Positions 54,509 to 63,901 are shown, numbered from the stretch's first letter. The stretch: DNA of 64,000 nt from Dubosiella muris (GCF_004793885.1 NZ_SRYG01000007.1:41601-105600), one strand, 5' to 3'. Made by a program: numbers and translations. The notes: generated by a model from the letters alone, not told the origin.

Positions 54509-55445
54509 CCATTGTCCTCCATGGCGCCGCCAGCGTCCGGATCTTGGAAAGCCGGTGCTTCATGCCCGATTTGGAAATCGTCTCGCCAAACTCCTTGTAC
54601 ACTTCGTCGCACAACTCGTTGACGCTTGCTTCCGGATGGCGTTTGCGCACCTCCATGACCCGCGTGATTTTTTCGGGAATCGTCAGCTTGGCGGCGTTTT
54701 CCTCCAATATGCGAATGCATTCGATTTGCTCTTTGGCGGCTTTAAACGTCTTCATCTCGTTGGCGACTTCGCAGTTATCCAGACGCGTGAGCTGATTGTA
54801 AAAGTCGCGCTGGATCCGGTTGTCCTCAAAAGCGAAGAGCGCGTTGCTCGCGTTGCAAAGCCGCAAAAAATCCGCGATCTTGTCGCCGGCCTTGATATAG
54901 ACGACGTACACGTTTTTTCGCTCGATCAGACGCGCCGGCAGAAAAAAGCGTTCCATCACCTTTTGGATGCCGGCCGCGAGCTGTTCATTGGATGTCGTGA
55001 TCTCGCAATGGTAGTTGGTTGTCTTGGGCGAGTTGATCGAACCGCTCGCCAAAAAGCACCCCTGCAAATACGCCCGGGCGTTTTTTTCGGAACGCGTCCA
55101 TTTATACGGTGGCGCGCTGTGCAGTCCCGTTTCGTTCAAAATCATCAAGTCGTCAAGAATCTCGCTCGCCTTCTCATAAATTTGCAGTCGGTAAATGTTG
55201 TTTTTTTTCAACTGCATCTTTTTGAGCACCGACAGTCGTCCCTCGACGTGGTACAACCGCTTGACCAGTCCGTAAATGTGCTTGATGATTCCCGCGTTTT
55301 CCATTTGAAACGCCACGTACATTCCTTGCCAGTTCATGTGCAGCGTCGCCTTCACCTGCATGAGGGCGCAAAGCTGCGCCTTCGCCTCGTATATGTCGAG
55401 CGCGTCCAGACAGATCTCGCCTTTCACATCACTTGTAAACGACAT
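54492..55445 (-). CDS. whiA: DNA-binding protein WhiA
   Basis: 317-residue regulator and cell-division/chromosome factor with a degenerate LAGLIDADG-like N-terminal domain (GEICLDALDIYEAKAQLCAL to YLQGCFLASGSINSP) and a C-terminal helix-turn-helix (HPEASVNELCDEVYKEFGETISKSGMKHRLSKI). It is conserved in Gram-positive bacteria directly downstream of yvcK. The start shares one base with the yvcK stop (TAATG). Confidence 0.95.
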   Translation of the reverse strand: MSFTSDVKGEICLDALDIYEAKAQLCALMQVKATLHMNWQGMYVAFQMENAGIIKHIYGLVKRLYHVEGRLSVLKKMQLKKNNIYRLQIYEKASEILDDLMILNETGLHSAPPYKWTRSEKNARAYLQGCFLASGSINSPKTTNYHCEITTSNEQLAAGIQKVMERFFLPARLIERKNVYVVYIKAGDKIADFLRLCNASNALFAFEDNRIQRDFYNQLTRLDNCEVANEMKTFKAAKEQIECIRILEENAAKLTIPEKITRVMEVRKRHPEASVNELCDEVYKEFGETISKSGMKHRLSKIRTLAAPWRTMDEKKD

Positions 55446-56392
55446 TACACACGCTCCAAAATCTCTTCGACCGTTTGCTTCACGGCGTCCGGATTGTGAC
55501 GGATCCGGCCCTTTTCATCCAAATAAATCAAATTGCGTTTGATGATGTCGTACGGATGGCTCTCCTTGCCTAGACGAACAGGAAAAGAGCCTTCCTTTCC
55601 GTAGTTTTCCTTGACGAAATCCGGAATCACGCTTTCGTTGAAGACGGCGATATCGACCGGATTTTTAAACGAGTGCTTCTCCAAAGCCCGAATGTGGTCT
55701 TCCAGCGTGTAGCCGTCCGTTTCTCCCGGCTGGGTCATCGCGTTGCAAAAATAAATTTTCGGGCACGGATTTTCGTAGATCGCCTGCGAGATTTCGCGAA
55801 TGATCAAATTCGGAATGACCGAAGTGTACAGCGAACCGATGCCGTAAATGATCAAATCGGCTTCCTCGATGGCGTCGATCGCTTTTTGATACGGCGTGAT
55901 CGTTTGCTGGTAAAACACCTTGTCAATGTGGTTGGCGACCGTCGGAATGTTCTTTTCACCGCGCACAAGCGTTCCATCCTGCATCAAGGCGTACAGCGTC
56001 ACCACATCGAGGGTGCTCGGCAGGATTTGTCCTTTGACGTTCAAAATGCGTGAAATCGACTGGATGGCGCCCATAAAGGAACCCGTCGTGTCCATGAGCG
56101 CCAAAAAAATCAAATTGCCCAAACTGTGTCCGCCGATATCCTCCTCGCCCTCGAAACGATAATTCATCAAATCTGTAAACAGCGACTCGTTTTCCTCTAG
56201 CGACATCGCGCACAACACATGACGGATATCGCCCATGGCCGGCACATGGTACACGTCGCGGATGCGCCCCGTGCTGCCGCCGTCGTCGGCGACCGTCACG
56301 ATGGCGGTCAAATTGACGTCCTTGATTTTTTTCATTCCCATCATCATGCTGGACAACCCGGTTCCTCCACCGATCACGACGATATTTTTCAT
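55445..56392 (-). CDS. yvcK: Gluconeogenesis factor YvcK (CofD-like)
   Basis: 315-residue cytoplasmic protein of the YvcK/CofD-like family, involved in carbon metabolism and cell morphology and thought to bind UDP-sugars. Conserved segments are VIGGGTGLSSMMMGMKK, ATVADDGGSTGRIRD, LPAMGDIRH-like PAMGDIRHVLCAM and VDVAVFNE-like IAVFNESVIPDF. It is encoded between rapZ and whiA, with four-base and one-base overlaps, the usual Gram-positive order. Confidence 0.95.
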   Translation of the reverse strand: MKNIVVIGGGTGLSSMMMGMKKIKDVNLTAIVTVADDGGSTGRIRDVYHVPAMGDIRHVLCAMSLEENESLFTDLMNYRFEGEEDIGGHSLGNLIFLALMDTTGSFMGAIQSISRILNVKGQILPSTLDVVTLYALMQDGTLVRGEKNIPTVANHIDKVFYQQTITPYQKAIDAIEEADLIIYGIGSLYTSVIPNLIIREISQAIYENPCPKIYFCNAMTQPGETDGYTLEDHIRALEKHSFKNPVDIAVFNESVIPDFVKENYGKEGSFPVRLGKESHPYDIIKRNLIYLDEKGRIRHNPDAVKQTVEEILERV

Positions 56393-57273
56393 TGGAAATC
56401 ACCGTTCCTTTCGCTTTCGGCGTTGTCCTCGATGTCGCGGTGGCTTTTAAAACAGCGGTACGTGTCTTTGTAGCGGTCGAACAAGTAGTTGCAAATGCTG
56501 ACCGAGCGATGCTGGCCGCCCGTGCAGCCGATGGCGACGATCATATGGGACTTGTTTTGACGGTCGTACGAGGCAAACGTGAAATCAAGATAGTCCGTCA
56601 GCTTTTTGACGAACTCCCGCGTTTCGTCCGCCGTCATGACATAGTTGTACACTTCCTCCTGGTTGCCCGTTTTATCACGCAGGCTTGGCTCGTAAAACGG
56701 ATTGGGCAAAAACCGCACGTCGATGATCTCGTCGGCATCCATCGGGACGCCGTGCTTGAAGCCAAACGACTGGAACGTAATGGTGAACTCCGTCTTTTCG
56801 TTGGTCCGGAACCGGTGGCGTATGCGGTTGGCCAGCGCCTGGGTCGTCAGCTTCGTCGTGTCGACGTGGAACGTGTTTTGCGCGTTTTCCTGCAAGTGGT
56901 CGAAGTAGTCGCGTTCCATTTCAATGGCGTCTTCCAGCGTGGACGCCCGGTTCGAGGCGATCATCGGATGCTGGCGGCGGGTAAAACGGTAGCGCAAAAG
57001 CAGCTCGTCGTCGTTGCAGTCCAAAAAGATGATTTGGATTCGATTCGTGTTGTTGTCGAAGTATTTCACAAAGTACACATAGTCGATTGCCGATACCGAC
57101 AAGGCGACGGATTTATATTTCGCGCTTTTTTTCTCCAGCAGCTCTTCCAAATTCGGAAGCAGCTCTTTGGGAAAGTTGTCAATGCAGTAGTAGCCTAAAT
57201 CTTCGAGCGCGTTCATCGCGCTGCTTTTCCCCGCTCCCGACATGCCGGTCACAAGGACGATGTTTTCATTCAT
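56389..57273 (-). CDS. rapZ: RNase adapter / P-loop nucleotide-binding protein RapZ
   Basis: 294-residue P-loop protein. Walker A is VLVTGMSGAGKSSAMN at the N-terminus, followed by ALEDLGYYCIDNFP. The C-terminal part has TFQSFGFKHGVPMDADEIIDVRFLPNPFY and VAIGCTGGQHRSV, all standard RapZ blocks. The ATG at 57273 has GGGAGG upstream; the longer frame before it has no family similarity. Gram-positive RapZ function is less clear than in enterics. It is the first gene of the yvcK-whiA cluster. Confidence 0.95.
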   Translation of the reverse strand: MNENIVLVTGMSGAGKSSAMNALEDLGYYCIDNFPKELLPNLEELLEKKSAKYKSVALSVSAIDYVYFVKYFDNNTNRIQIIFLDCNDDELLLRYRFTRRQHPMIASNRASTLEDAIEMERDYFDHLQENAQNTFHVDTTKLTTQALANRIRHRFRTNEKTEFTITFQSFGFKHGVPMDADEIIDVRFLPNPFYEPSLRDKTGNQEEVYNYVMTADETREFVKKLTDYLDFTFASYDRQNKSHMIVAIGCTGGQHRSVSICNYLFDRYKDTYRCFKSHRDIEDNAESERNGDFQ

Positions 57274-57403
57274 AGCAGTACCTCCCGGATATTTTCTTTT
57301 CATATTTTGACGCGTTTTTCGCGCAGTGTTCGATTGAATGGCGAACGCGCCTCGCGGCGCATTCATAATGATTATATCACCATCTTCGCGAAATCCGTCC
57401 TTC

Positions 57404-57444
57404 AACAAAAAAAAGAGCGAAGAATTTTGTTTCTTCTACTCTTT
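57404..57444 (-). terminator. Terminator of the potassium-transport genes
   Basis: AAAGAG/CTCTTT plus inner GAAG/CTTC pairing and a T8 run on the minus strand. It overlaps the ktrA-type stop codon. Confidence 0.8.
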
Positions 57445-58101
57445 CTCAAACCGCTCGATGGATTCGATTCGTCCCATGACGACAATGCCGTCGCCAAATT
57501 CAAAAACGTACTCCGGATCAATGTTCGTGATGGTCTGGTCGCCGTGTTCGATGGCGATAATGTTCAACCCGTAGCGGGCGCGCAAGTCCGTTTCGATGAT
57601 CGTCTTGCCGACAAGCTTGTCCGGAACCATCATTTCATAAATCTCGGTGTCGTCGTTCAGCGAGAAAAAATCAATGAGATGGTTGGACAGCAGCCGTTTT
57701 CCAAGCCGGATTCCCATATCGTGCTCCGGATAGACGACTTCGGCGCCAAGCTTTTCCAAAATTTGCCCTTGCTCCCGGGTCGTCGCTTTGGCAATGACGC
57801 GCGGAACCCCCAGGTTGATTAAGTGCAAAGTCGCCAAAATGCTCGATTCGATCGCGTTGCCGATGCAAACGATGCCGACTTCGCAGTTGCGCACGCCAAT
57901 CTCGTCAAGCGCCTCTTTTGTGATGTGCTCCACCACAAACGCGTACGGCGTCAAATCGCGCAGCTCCTTGACTCTTTCGGGGTCGCGGTCGCAAATAATG
58001 ATTTGATGGCCGGCCAAAGCGAGCGTCGTCGCCAGCGCGCTGCCAAAGCGTCCGACGCCGATAATGGCGTACGTCGCCGGTTCTTTCGATTTTCTAGACA
58101 T
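57436..58101 (-). CDS. Potassium channel regulator, TrkA/KtrA family
   Basis: 221-residue cytoplasmic gating subunit. The RCK N domain has YAIIGVGRFGSALATTLALAGH (Rossmann nucleotide site) and the acidic end of strand 2 at IICDRD. The RCK C domain follows (about 135-215, LVGKTIIETDLRARYGLNIIAIEH). It controls potassium uptake by the membrane subunit encoded 18 nt upstream. The ATG at 58101 has AAGGAG upstream; the ATG at 58110 is too close to it. Confidence 0.92.
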   Translation of the reverse strand: MSRKSKEPATYAIIGVGRFGSALATTLALAGHQIIICDRDPERVKELRDLTPYAFVVEHITKEALDEIGVRNCEVGIVCIGNAIESSILATLHLINLGVPRVIAKATTREQGQILEKLGAEVVYPEHDMGIRLGKRLLSNHLIDFFSLNDDTEIYEMMVPDKLVGKTIIETDLRARYGLNIIAIEHGDQTITNIDPEYVFEFGDGIVVMGRIESIERFEKE

Positions 58102-58119
58102 AATTTCCATTCTCCTTGT

Positions 58120-59430
58120 TTATCCTATCATGACGCCTTCCTCGGTATAGGAAGCCTCGTTAAATCCTTTCAGCACCCACAACGTGGCGATCGTTACCGG
58201 ACCGAGCCGGCCGATAAACATGCAAAGGATGAGCGTGATCTTGCTCGCCGTGCACAAATGGGGCGTGATGCCGACGGTCGAGCCGACGGTGGCGAACGCC
58301 GAAGTCACTTCGACCAGCGCCTCGTACAACCGCACATCCGGCTCGAAAACGAGCAGCAGGAACGTGCCGACAAAGACGACCGCCAAGCCAAAAAACATAA
58401 CGGTCAGCGCTTTTTGAAAAATCAGCCGCGGAATTTTGCGGTGAAAAATCTCGTCGCGGTTGTTTTGAACCGTGCTGGAAATCGCTTTGAACGCGACCAT
58501 GAAAAACGTCGTCGTCTTGATTCCGCCACCCGTCGATCCAGGCGAAGCGCCGATAAACATCAGGATGCAAAAAATCAGGATCGCCGCCTGGGAAAAATTG
58601 GCGAGCGGATACGTGTTGAATCCCGCGGTACGGGCGATTACGCTTTGAAACCACGCTTCCAGCCACGTTTGTCCGGATGTGAGCTTCAGCAAAATCGTTC
58701 CGCCGACAAGCAAAGTCACCGTCATGACCGTGACGACTTTTGTGTTGAGGCGCAGCGGTTTCCAGACAAACCGGTTTTGGATCAAATCGAATATAGCCAA
58801 AAAGCCGAAGCCGCCAATGATGACCAGCGCGGTCGTAATCAAATTCATCGGCACATTGTCGGCGTAATTGAGCAGCGAGTCGAATCCGCCTAAAATATCG
58901 AAGCCCGCGTTGTTAAAAGCCGAAACGGAATGGAACATGCCGTACCCGATCGCGGTTGGAACGTTGTAGTCCGGCAAAAAAACGAGTGTGGACAGCACGG
59001 CGCCGACGGCTTCCACGATAAATGTCAGCTTTAAAAAAAACTTGACCGTCTGTATCAACCCGCCGTATCCCGAAAAGTTCATGGCCTCCACGACGAGCTG
59101 CCGGGTCTTCAAGCCGATTTTTCGTCCAATCAGCAACGTAAACAACACCCCGACCGTCGCGACGCCCAAACCGCCGATTTGAATCAAAATCGCGATCACC
59201 GTGTATCCGATGGGCGTGAACGTGTCGCCGACCGGCACTGTCGTCAGTCCCGTCACGCAGACGGCGCTTGTCGAAACGAATAGCGCGTCGATAAAGCGAA
59301 CCGGCGTTCCCGCCTTGTGCGAAAACGGCAGCATGAGTACCAGCGCCCCAATCAAAATCACCGCGGCGAATCCCATGGAAAGCAGGCGGGCGGGCGATTG
59401 CCTGTTGAGCCAGAATAAGATTTTTTTCAT
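58120..59430 (-). CDS. Potassium transporter, TrkH/KtrB family
   Basis: 436-residue membrane potassium-uptake subunit with four pore-loop repeats; selectivity segments are seen in SAVCVTGLT, SVSAFNNAGF, ARTAGFNTYP and SAFATVGSTVGIT. AAGGTGG precedes the ATG at 59430; a GTG at 59433 is the alternative. Forms a KtrAB-like system with the RCK subunit gene downstream. It is transcribed divergently from the HAD gene at 59.6 kb. Confidence 0.93.
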   Translation of the reverse strand: MKKILFWLNRQSPARLLSMGFAAVILIGALVLMLPFSHKAGTPVRFIDALFVSTSAVCVTGLTTVPVGDTFTPIGYTVIAILIQIGGLGVATVGVLFTLLIGRKIGLKTRQLVVEAMNFSGYGGLIQTVKFFLKLTFIVEAVGAVLSTLVFLPDYNVPTAIGYGMFHSVSAFNNAGFDILGGFDSLLNYADNVPMNLITTALVIIGGFGFLAIFDLIQNRFVWKPLRLNTKVVTVMTVTLLVGGTILLKLTSGQTWLEAWFQSVIARTAGFNTYPLANFSQAAILIFCILMFIGASPGSTGGGIKTTTFFMVAFKAISSTVQNNRDEIFHRKIPRLIFQKALTVMFFGLAVVFVGTFLLLVFEPDVRLYEALVEVTSAFATVGSTVGITPHLCTASKITLILCMFIGRLGPVTIATLWVLKGFNEASYTEEGVMIG

Positions 59431-59444
59431 CACAATTCCACCTT

Positions 59445-59450
59445 ATTATA
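59445..59450 (-). promoter_or_regulatory. -10 box of the ktrB-type gene
   Basis: TATAAT on the minus strand, 15 bp before the ATG. The -35 is weak. Confidence 0.45.
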
Positions 59451-59522
59451 ATTCTTTCCTCATTTTACTAGAAAATGGGCTTTTAGACAAAATTTTAGCT
59501 TGAACTTCTCCTGATTTCAAGT

Positions 59523-59550
59523 TTGCAACCTCATGAATGTGGTGTATGAT
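59523..59550 (+). promoter_or_regulatory. Promoter of the HAD-VanZ genes
   Basis: TTGCAA and TATGAT are 16 bp apart, 27 bp before the ATG. Confidence 0.5.
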
Positions 59551-59577
59551 GAAAACAAGAACAAAAAGGATTTAATT

Positions 59578-60084
59578 ATGAAAGCCATTATTTTTTTAGA
59601 TATCGACGGCGTCCTGGCGCCAAAAAAAATGTTTTCGCCCTACGAGCCGGATCCTTTTTTAAAGGAGCGCCTTGTGAAAGCGAAAAACGATCCCGGCATC
59701 GGCCGGCTTCCGGATACACTGGTCAACCAGATCTTTCACCATTTCGACCCGGAAAGCTGCGGTTTGATTCGCATGCTTTGCCAGGCTTACGACGCCAAGC
59801 TGGTCATCACGAGTTCGTGGCGTTTGTTTTACAACGAGGAGCAGCTTCGGGCGATCATCAACATTTTTGACTTGGGCGCCTACATGATTGGCGCGACCCG
59901 ACCGGGACTGCCCCGCTATCAAGTCATTCGGGAATACATCGACGAGCACGACGTGAAGCGCTATGTCGTCGTGGACGACCTCAATATGTCCCGCCAGTTT
60001 CCAAATCATTTCGTCCTCGCTTCGTACCGGTTTGAATCCGAGCAGTACGAGCAGACGAAGAGGCTGTTGTCATGGCAGCGATGA
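59578..60084 (+). CDS. HAD-domain protein (swiss-army-knife RNA-repair-like HAD)
   Basis: 168-residue HAD-like protein. Motif I is IIFLDIDGVLAPKK with D8 and D10, motif II is LVITSSWRLFYN, and VKRYVVVDDLNMSRQF has a candidate metal acidic pair. This pattern fits the short HAD_2-like/swiss-army-knife group. Substrate unknown. The ATG at 59578 has AAAAAGGAT upstream; the longer frame crosses the promoter. Its end overlaps the VanZ-like gene. Confidence 0.8.
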   Translation: MKAIIFLDIDGVLAPKKMFSPYEPDPFLKERLVKAKNDPGIGRLPDTLVNQIFHHFDPESCGLIRMLCQAYDAKLVITSSWRLFYNEEQLRAIINIFDLGAYMIGATRPGLPRYQVIREYIDEHDVKRYVVVDDLNMSRQFPNHFVLASYRFESEQYEQTKRLLSWQR

Positions 60085-60482
60085 CGCGCTCTCAGCGTGT
60101 GTTCCTCGCCTTGTCGCTGGGGTTGATGCTCGCGATCTTTTTGTTTTCATCGCAACCTGGCGACGAGTCGTCGTCCGTTAGTTTCTGGTTCGCCCGCTGG
60201 CTAGCGAAATGGATTGGCGAGGATGGGGCGCAGTTTCTTGTCCGCAAGGGCGCGCATTTTACGATTTACGCCTTGCTTGGCTTCTGTTTGCTGCAATCGT
60301 TTGGCTCCCGGCCGAAATCCTTTTTTTGGGTGGTGGCGTTTTGCGTCCTTTTTGCGGCGCTGGACGAGTTCCACCAGTCGTTCGTGCCGGGCCGAAGCGC
60401 CCAGCTGCGCGATGTGCTGTTGGATGGCTGCGGAAGCGCAACCGGGGCCGCAATTAGCCGCTTCTTTTTAAAACATAAATAA
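60072..60482 (+). CDS. VanZ-family membrane protein
   Basis: 136 residues with four predicted membrane segments and the VanZ pattern: FLFSSQPGDESSSVS after the first segment, FLVRKGAHFTIYALLGF with the conserved Arg-Lys-x2-His, and DEFHQSFVPGRSAQLRDVLLDGCGS. Despite its name, VanZ-like proteins mostly have unknown envelope roles; teicoplanin resistance is not implied. The start overlaps the HAD gene 3' end. A second ATG at 60081 overlaps that stop codon (ATGA) and is an equally good start. Confidence 0.85.
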   Translation: MAAMTRSQRVFLALSLGLMLAIFLFSSQPGDESSSVSFWFARWLAKWIGEDGAQFLVRKGAHFTIYALLGFCLLQSFGSRPKSFFWVVAFCVLFAALDEFHQSFVPGRSAQLRDVLLDGCGSATGAAISRFFLKHK

Positions 60483-60599
60483 AAACTTATATCGTTTTAG
60501 AGAGATTTACTTTTAGAAAAAACAAAAAAACGTGTTTAATCGTTTCGATGTATATGATTTATAGACAAATTTCCGGTTTTTTTCTGAGATTTGTCTTTT

Positions 60600-60634
60600 T
60601 TAATAAATATGGTACACTTAAACTGGTGATAAAT
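60600..60634 (+). promoter_or_regulatory. Promoter region of the DUF4015 gene
   Basis: TTGTCT near 60591 and TACACT near 60613 with about 16-17 bp spacing are followed by GGTGAT ahead of the ATG at 60635. Confidence 0.45.
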
Positions 60635-62317
60635 ATGAACGAACGCGTAAAACGGATCGTTCATCTTGTGCTGGTCGCGGATTGCGTCATCCTGCTCATT
60701 TATGCATCATTCACGTATTTTATTCCGTTCTTAAATTCAGTCGTCCACCCTTCGCGGTATATTAAAACGAACGATTCGGTTTTGAACGTGTCCCTTTTAT
60801 CCTTCGACCATGGCGAAGCGGCTTCGAAAACCATTTCCTTGCCGCGCGGGACCAAGGTCCAGCTTCAGGAATCCAGCGACACGACTTCGAAAGTCGAATA
60901 CGACGGGGCGATCTTCGCGGTCGATAATGCGAATCTGGCCACTTCATTAACGGAATGCGTCGATACAGAATATGTATATCCTCGACGGATGATCAATTTA
61001 TTCGACCAAAAAGATGGAGAGCTTACGGATGCTGTCGCTGACAAAGGGGAACAATTGGAAGTCGTGTCTGTAAGTCCGGACGATCTGGATGTTTCTACGG
61101 GGGTAGTAAAGTGGTATGAAGTCACCAAAAATGACAAAACGTATTGGGTCCCCGGCGCTTATGTGGAATCGCAAAAAGCGCTGGCGGATAAAAACTATGG
61201 ATCCAACATTCAATATTTAACGTACTGGGACGAATATTACGGCAGCGGTTATTCCAAAGACGCCTATATCGACCAGATCGACTACAAGCCGATGATCAAG
61301 CAGCAATACGAGGACAACGTCATGCCGGATGTCGTGAACGCCTATCACGTTTCGCTTTCGAATCTCATCAACCATGAGCAGGAGCTGTTAAAGCTGAAAG
61401 ACAAAAGCGCGATCAATGCGTTCGTGGTAGAAATCAAAAACGACGATGGAACGATTTTCTACGATTCGCAAGTGGCGAAAAAGTTTTTGAAAAATCCGCA
61501 GGAGGCCGTCGATGATTCCGTATCGCTTGAACAGCTGGACGCGCTGTTCACCCGCTTCGAGGACGCCGGGTATTATATGATCGCCCGCATCGTCACATTC
61601 AAGGATCCGGTATTCGCCAAACAAAATCCAAAAGAGGCGTACACCGACCAAAGCGGCAATCTGATCATGCACGACGGCTACTACTGGCCTTCGGCTTTCT
61701 CGCGCAAAGCGTGGCGCTACAACGTGGCGCTCGCCATGGAAATCGCGCCGTTTGTCAACGAGATCCAGTTCGACTATGTGCGGTTCCCGGATGGCACGCT
61801 GCAAAATTCTCTGGACGGGACGGGCGACTTTCACAACAAGTACGACGAAAGCAAAGTGGCGGCTCTTCAGGGCTTCCTCTCGTACGCCCACACGCTGCTG
61901 GCCGACCAGCATGTCTACGTCGGCGCGGACGTGTTCGCGTGGCCGGTCGTGTCCAAAGACGACCAGGATATCGGGCAGTTTCTGCCCGCTCTGGCCAACG
62001 TGGTGGATGTCGTTTCGCCGATGCCTTATCTCGACCATTTCTCGTACGGGGCGATGGGAATCGCCGATCCGATGAGCGCGCCGCAGGAAACGCTGTACAA
62101 GTTTTCGTCAATCACGAAGACCCAGCTCGACAATCTAGAATATCCGGCCCGCTATCGAACCTGGGTTCAAGGCTACAACGTGGACGCCCAGGGAATGCGG
62201 GCGCAAATCGACGGCATTCAGGACGCCGGGTATGACGGCTATATGATTTGGGCCGGCAACGGCGATATGGAGATTTTGGAAACGATTCTTCCAGGTCTTC
62301 AGGATCCAGCGCAGTAA
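60635..62317 (+). CDS. Putative glycoside hydrolase, DUF4015/COG1306 family, membrane-anchored
   Basis: 560-residue protein with one N-terminal membrane segment (about 8-30), then an extracytoplasmic SH3-like stretch (about 65-180) and a TIM-barrel C-terminal domain (about 225-555). The barrel shows NAFVVEIKNDDGTIFYDS, ARIVTFKDPVFAKQNP, EIQFDYVRFPDG (Asp likely catalytic), VGADVFAWPV and VQGYNVDAQGMRAQID, matching the COG1306 group of predicted glycosidases. The substrate is unknown, possibly a cell-wall or capsular glycan. The ATG at 60635 is chosen for its GGTGAT and membrane anchor; the earlier ATG at 60548 is unlikely. Confidence 0.82.
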   Translation: MNERVKRIVHLVLVADCVILLIYASFTYFIPFLNSVVHPSRYIKTNDSVLNVSLLSFDHGEAASKTISLPRGTKVQLQESSDTTSKVEYDGAIFAVDNANLATSLTECVDTEYVYPRRMINLFDQKDGELTDAVADKGEQLEVVSVSPDDLDVSTGVVKWYEVTKNDKTYWVPGAYVESQKALADKNYGSNIQYLTYWDEYYGSGYSKDAYIDQIDYKPMIKQQYEDNVMPDVVNAYHVSLSNLINHEQELLKLKDKSAINAFVVEIKNDDGTIFYDSQVAKKFLKNPQEAVDDSVSLEQLDALFTRFEDAGYYMIARIVTFKDPVFAKQNPKEAYTDQSGNLIMHDGYYWPSAFSRKAWRYNVALAMEIAPFVNEIQFDYVRFPDGTLQNSLDGTGDFHNKYDESKVAALQGFLSYAHTLLADQHVYVGADVFAWPVVSKDDQDIGQFLPALANVVDVVSPMPYLDHFSYGAMGIADPMSAPQETLYKFSSITKTQLDNLEYPARYRTWVQGYNVDAQGMRAQIDGIQDAGYDGYMIWAGNGDMEILETILPGLQDPAQ

Positions 62318-62326
62318 AACAGGAAA

Positions 62327-62360
62327 AACCAGTTCAATCGCGAACTGGTTTTCTTTTATT
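62327..62360. terminator. Bidirectional terminator between DUF4015 and thioesterase genes
   Basis: AACCAGTTC/GAACTGGTT stem (62327-62335 and 62342-62350), flanked by A-rich and TTTTCTTTT runs. Confidence 0.85.
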
Positions 62361-62733
62361 TGTTGAAATGGTACGTGCGGTTGACAAATTTTTCCGCGTT
62401 GACCAGCACCCGCTCATGCGAGCCTTCTCCAATCAAATCGTCCCCCTGGAACGCCTGCACCCAGAAGGAAAATTTCTTGTCGTTTTCCACGTTGGTAATC
62501 GTGGCCACGATTCGAATCGTCGCGCCCAGCGGCGAAGCCTTGACATGGGAAACGTCGATTTTGGTGCCGACACTTGTGATGTCCTCGTCCAGTTTCAAAC
62601 AAAGGCAGGCCGCCTCTTCCATCCAGGCCACCATTTGCGGCGTCGCCAGCACTTCCAAAGAGCCCGATTTCATGGAGGAAGCCAGACCCGACTCTTCCAC
62701 GACGCGTTCGATTTCTGCTTTCATATTCATCAT
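62356..62733 (-). CDS. Thioesterase family protein (FlK/hot-dog type)
   Basis: 125-residue hot-dog-fold protein. The pattern SGSLEVLATPQMVAWMEEAACLCL with SVGTKIDVSHVKASPLGATI and GEGSHERVLVNAEKF is that of the fluoroacetyl-CoA-thioesterase-like family, in which the conserved Thr, Glu and His residues form the active site. Likely acts on a short acyl-CoA. GAGGATAAG precedes three closely spaced ATGs; the first at 62733 is used. It is a single gene. Confidence 0.87.
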   Translation of the reverse strand: MMNMKAEIERVVEESGLASSMKSGSLEVLATPQMVAWMEEAACLCLKLDEDITSVGTKIDVSHVKASPLGATIRIVATITNVENDKKFSFWVQAFQGDDLIGEGSHERVLVNAEKFVNRTYHFNK

Positions 62734-62902
62734 GTTGCTTATCCTCTTTTCATAAAAATTTTATCGAATCGACGACCACAAATCAAGAAAGACCATCCGT
62801 TCACACGACAAATCCGGTTTCAACCGGACATTTTTTCCTTCTACGCGAAAAAAGCGCGGTCCATCTTTTCCAGATTTCTCCATTCGTGGTATAATTTTTT
62901 TC

Positions 62903-63901
62903 ATGAACGATGCAATGATCTTGAATAAATCAAAAAACCGCGTCCTCGCGCATTTGATCTTTTACTTTATTTTCATTTGCGCCTACGACGTGATGACTTA
63001 CTACGTTTTAACACTCGACTTTTTCGCGAACACCGGCTTCGCCTACGTGTATTTGGGCCTCGCGCTGGCGCAAGTCCTGATCTTTTTGATCGCTTTCGGC
63101 TTGCTGGCGACCGGTCAAAAATGGACCCGGATCGTTTACTGGTTCGCCTACCTGGCCAATCTGGCCTTGTTTTACGTGCCCATTCACGCCTTGCTTCAAA
63201 ACCTGTCGCAGTTTTTGACGCTGGGCACCTGCCTCGCCCTCCTGTTTGTCGAGGCACTCATCTTGTTTCGAATCGGCATGTATTTCCACCACAATCCGTA
63301 TTGCCGGATTTTCTACGACCATATTTTGTCCGAGGAAATCGAGCAAAAATTCATGGCCGCCGCGCCTAAGGAGCGAAAACTCGTTTTCGACCAAACCACG
63401 ACCGCGTCGACGCCTGGCGTTGCGCCGGTTCAGGAAATCGTCGAGGAGGAAGTGGAAGAGGAAGTCAAAGAGCCTCTCACCTATCCGCAAATGGCGTTCC
63501 GCCTGGGGCTTTGCGTGTATGGCGAGTTGATTGTGTTTCCGATTTTGTGCACGCTGTTTTCCAGCTTTTTCGCCAGTTTCGATTTGCAGCAAGTGTTCGC
63601 GGTCCGGGAAATGTTCATGCTTTGTATTTTCTCGGCGTTTATTTGGACGATTCCCGTCTTTTACTTGTATTACGATCAGCCGCGTTCCAAAACCATCGTC
63701 TGGGGCTGTCTGGCGGTCGAAGCGCTGCTTTTGATTTGGACAGGAAGCCGTTTGTACGGCTACTGGGCCTCTGATCTTTATCCGCTTCGCGCCATTGTTT
63801 TGTTTGGCTTGCTGGATCTGGTTCGACTGGGCATTCTCGTCTATTTTGCCAAGCCGGTCCTGACGACGCCGCACCGGCCCGAACCCATTCACCTGCCCTA
63901 A
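62903..63901 (+). CDS. Unknown multi-span membrane protein
   Basis: 332 residues with about nine hydrophobic segments: four in the N-terminal half (about 15-135), a soluble acidic loop with EEEVEEEVKEPLTY (about 175-195), then four or five more (about 200-320). No recognised motif. The start is assigned by the first ATG of the frame; no clear ribosome site lies before it. It is followed by a spacer of 60 bases and a strong terminator. Possibly a membrane sensor or transporter component. Confidence 0.6.
   Translation: MNDAMILNKSKNRVLAHLIFYFIFICAYDVMTYYVLTLDFFANTGFAYVYLGLALAQVLIFLIAFGLLATGQKWTRIVYWFAYLANLALFYVPIHALLQNLSQFLTLGTCLALLFVEALILFRIGMYFHHNPYCRIFYDHILSEEIEQKFMAAAPKERKLVFDQTTTASTPGVAPVQEIVEEEVEEEVKEPLTYPQMAFRLGLCVYGELIVFPILCTLFSSFFASFDLQQVFAVREMFMLCIFSAFIWTIPVFYLYYDQPRSKTIVWGCLAVEALLLIWTGSRLYGYWASDLYPLRAIVLFGLLDLVRLGILVYFAKPVLTTPHRPEPIHLP

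Noticed and set aside
60072-60482. Glycopeptide resistance from the VanZ-like gene
   Set aside because: VanZ-like proteins are widespread without resistance function and no other van gene is present.
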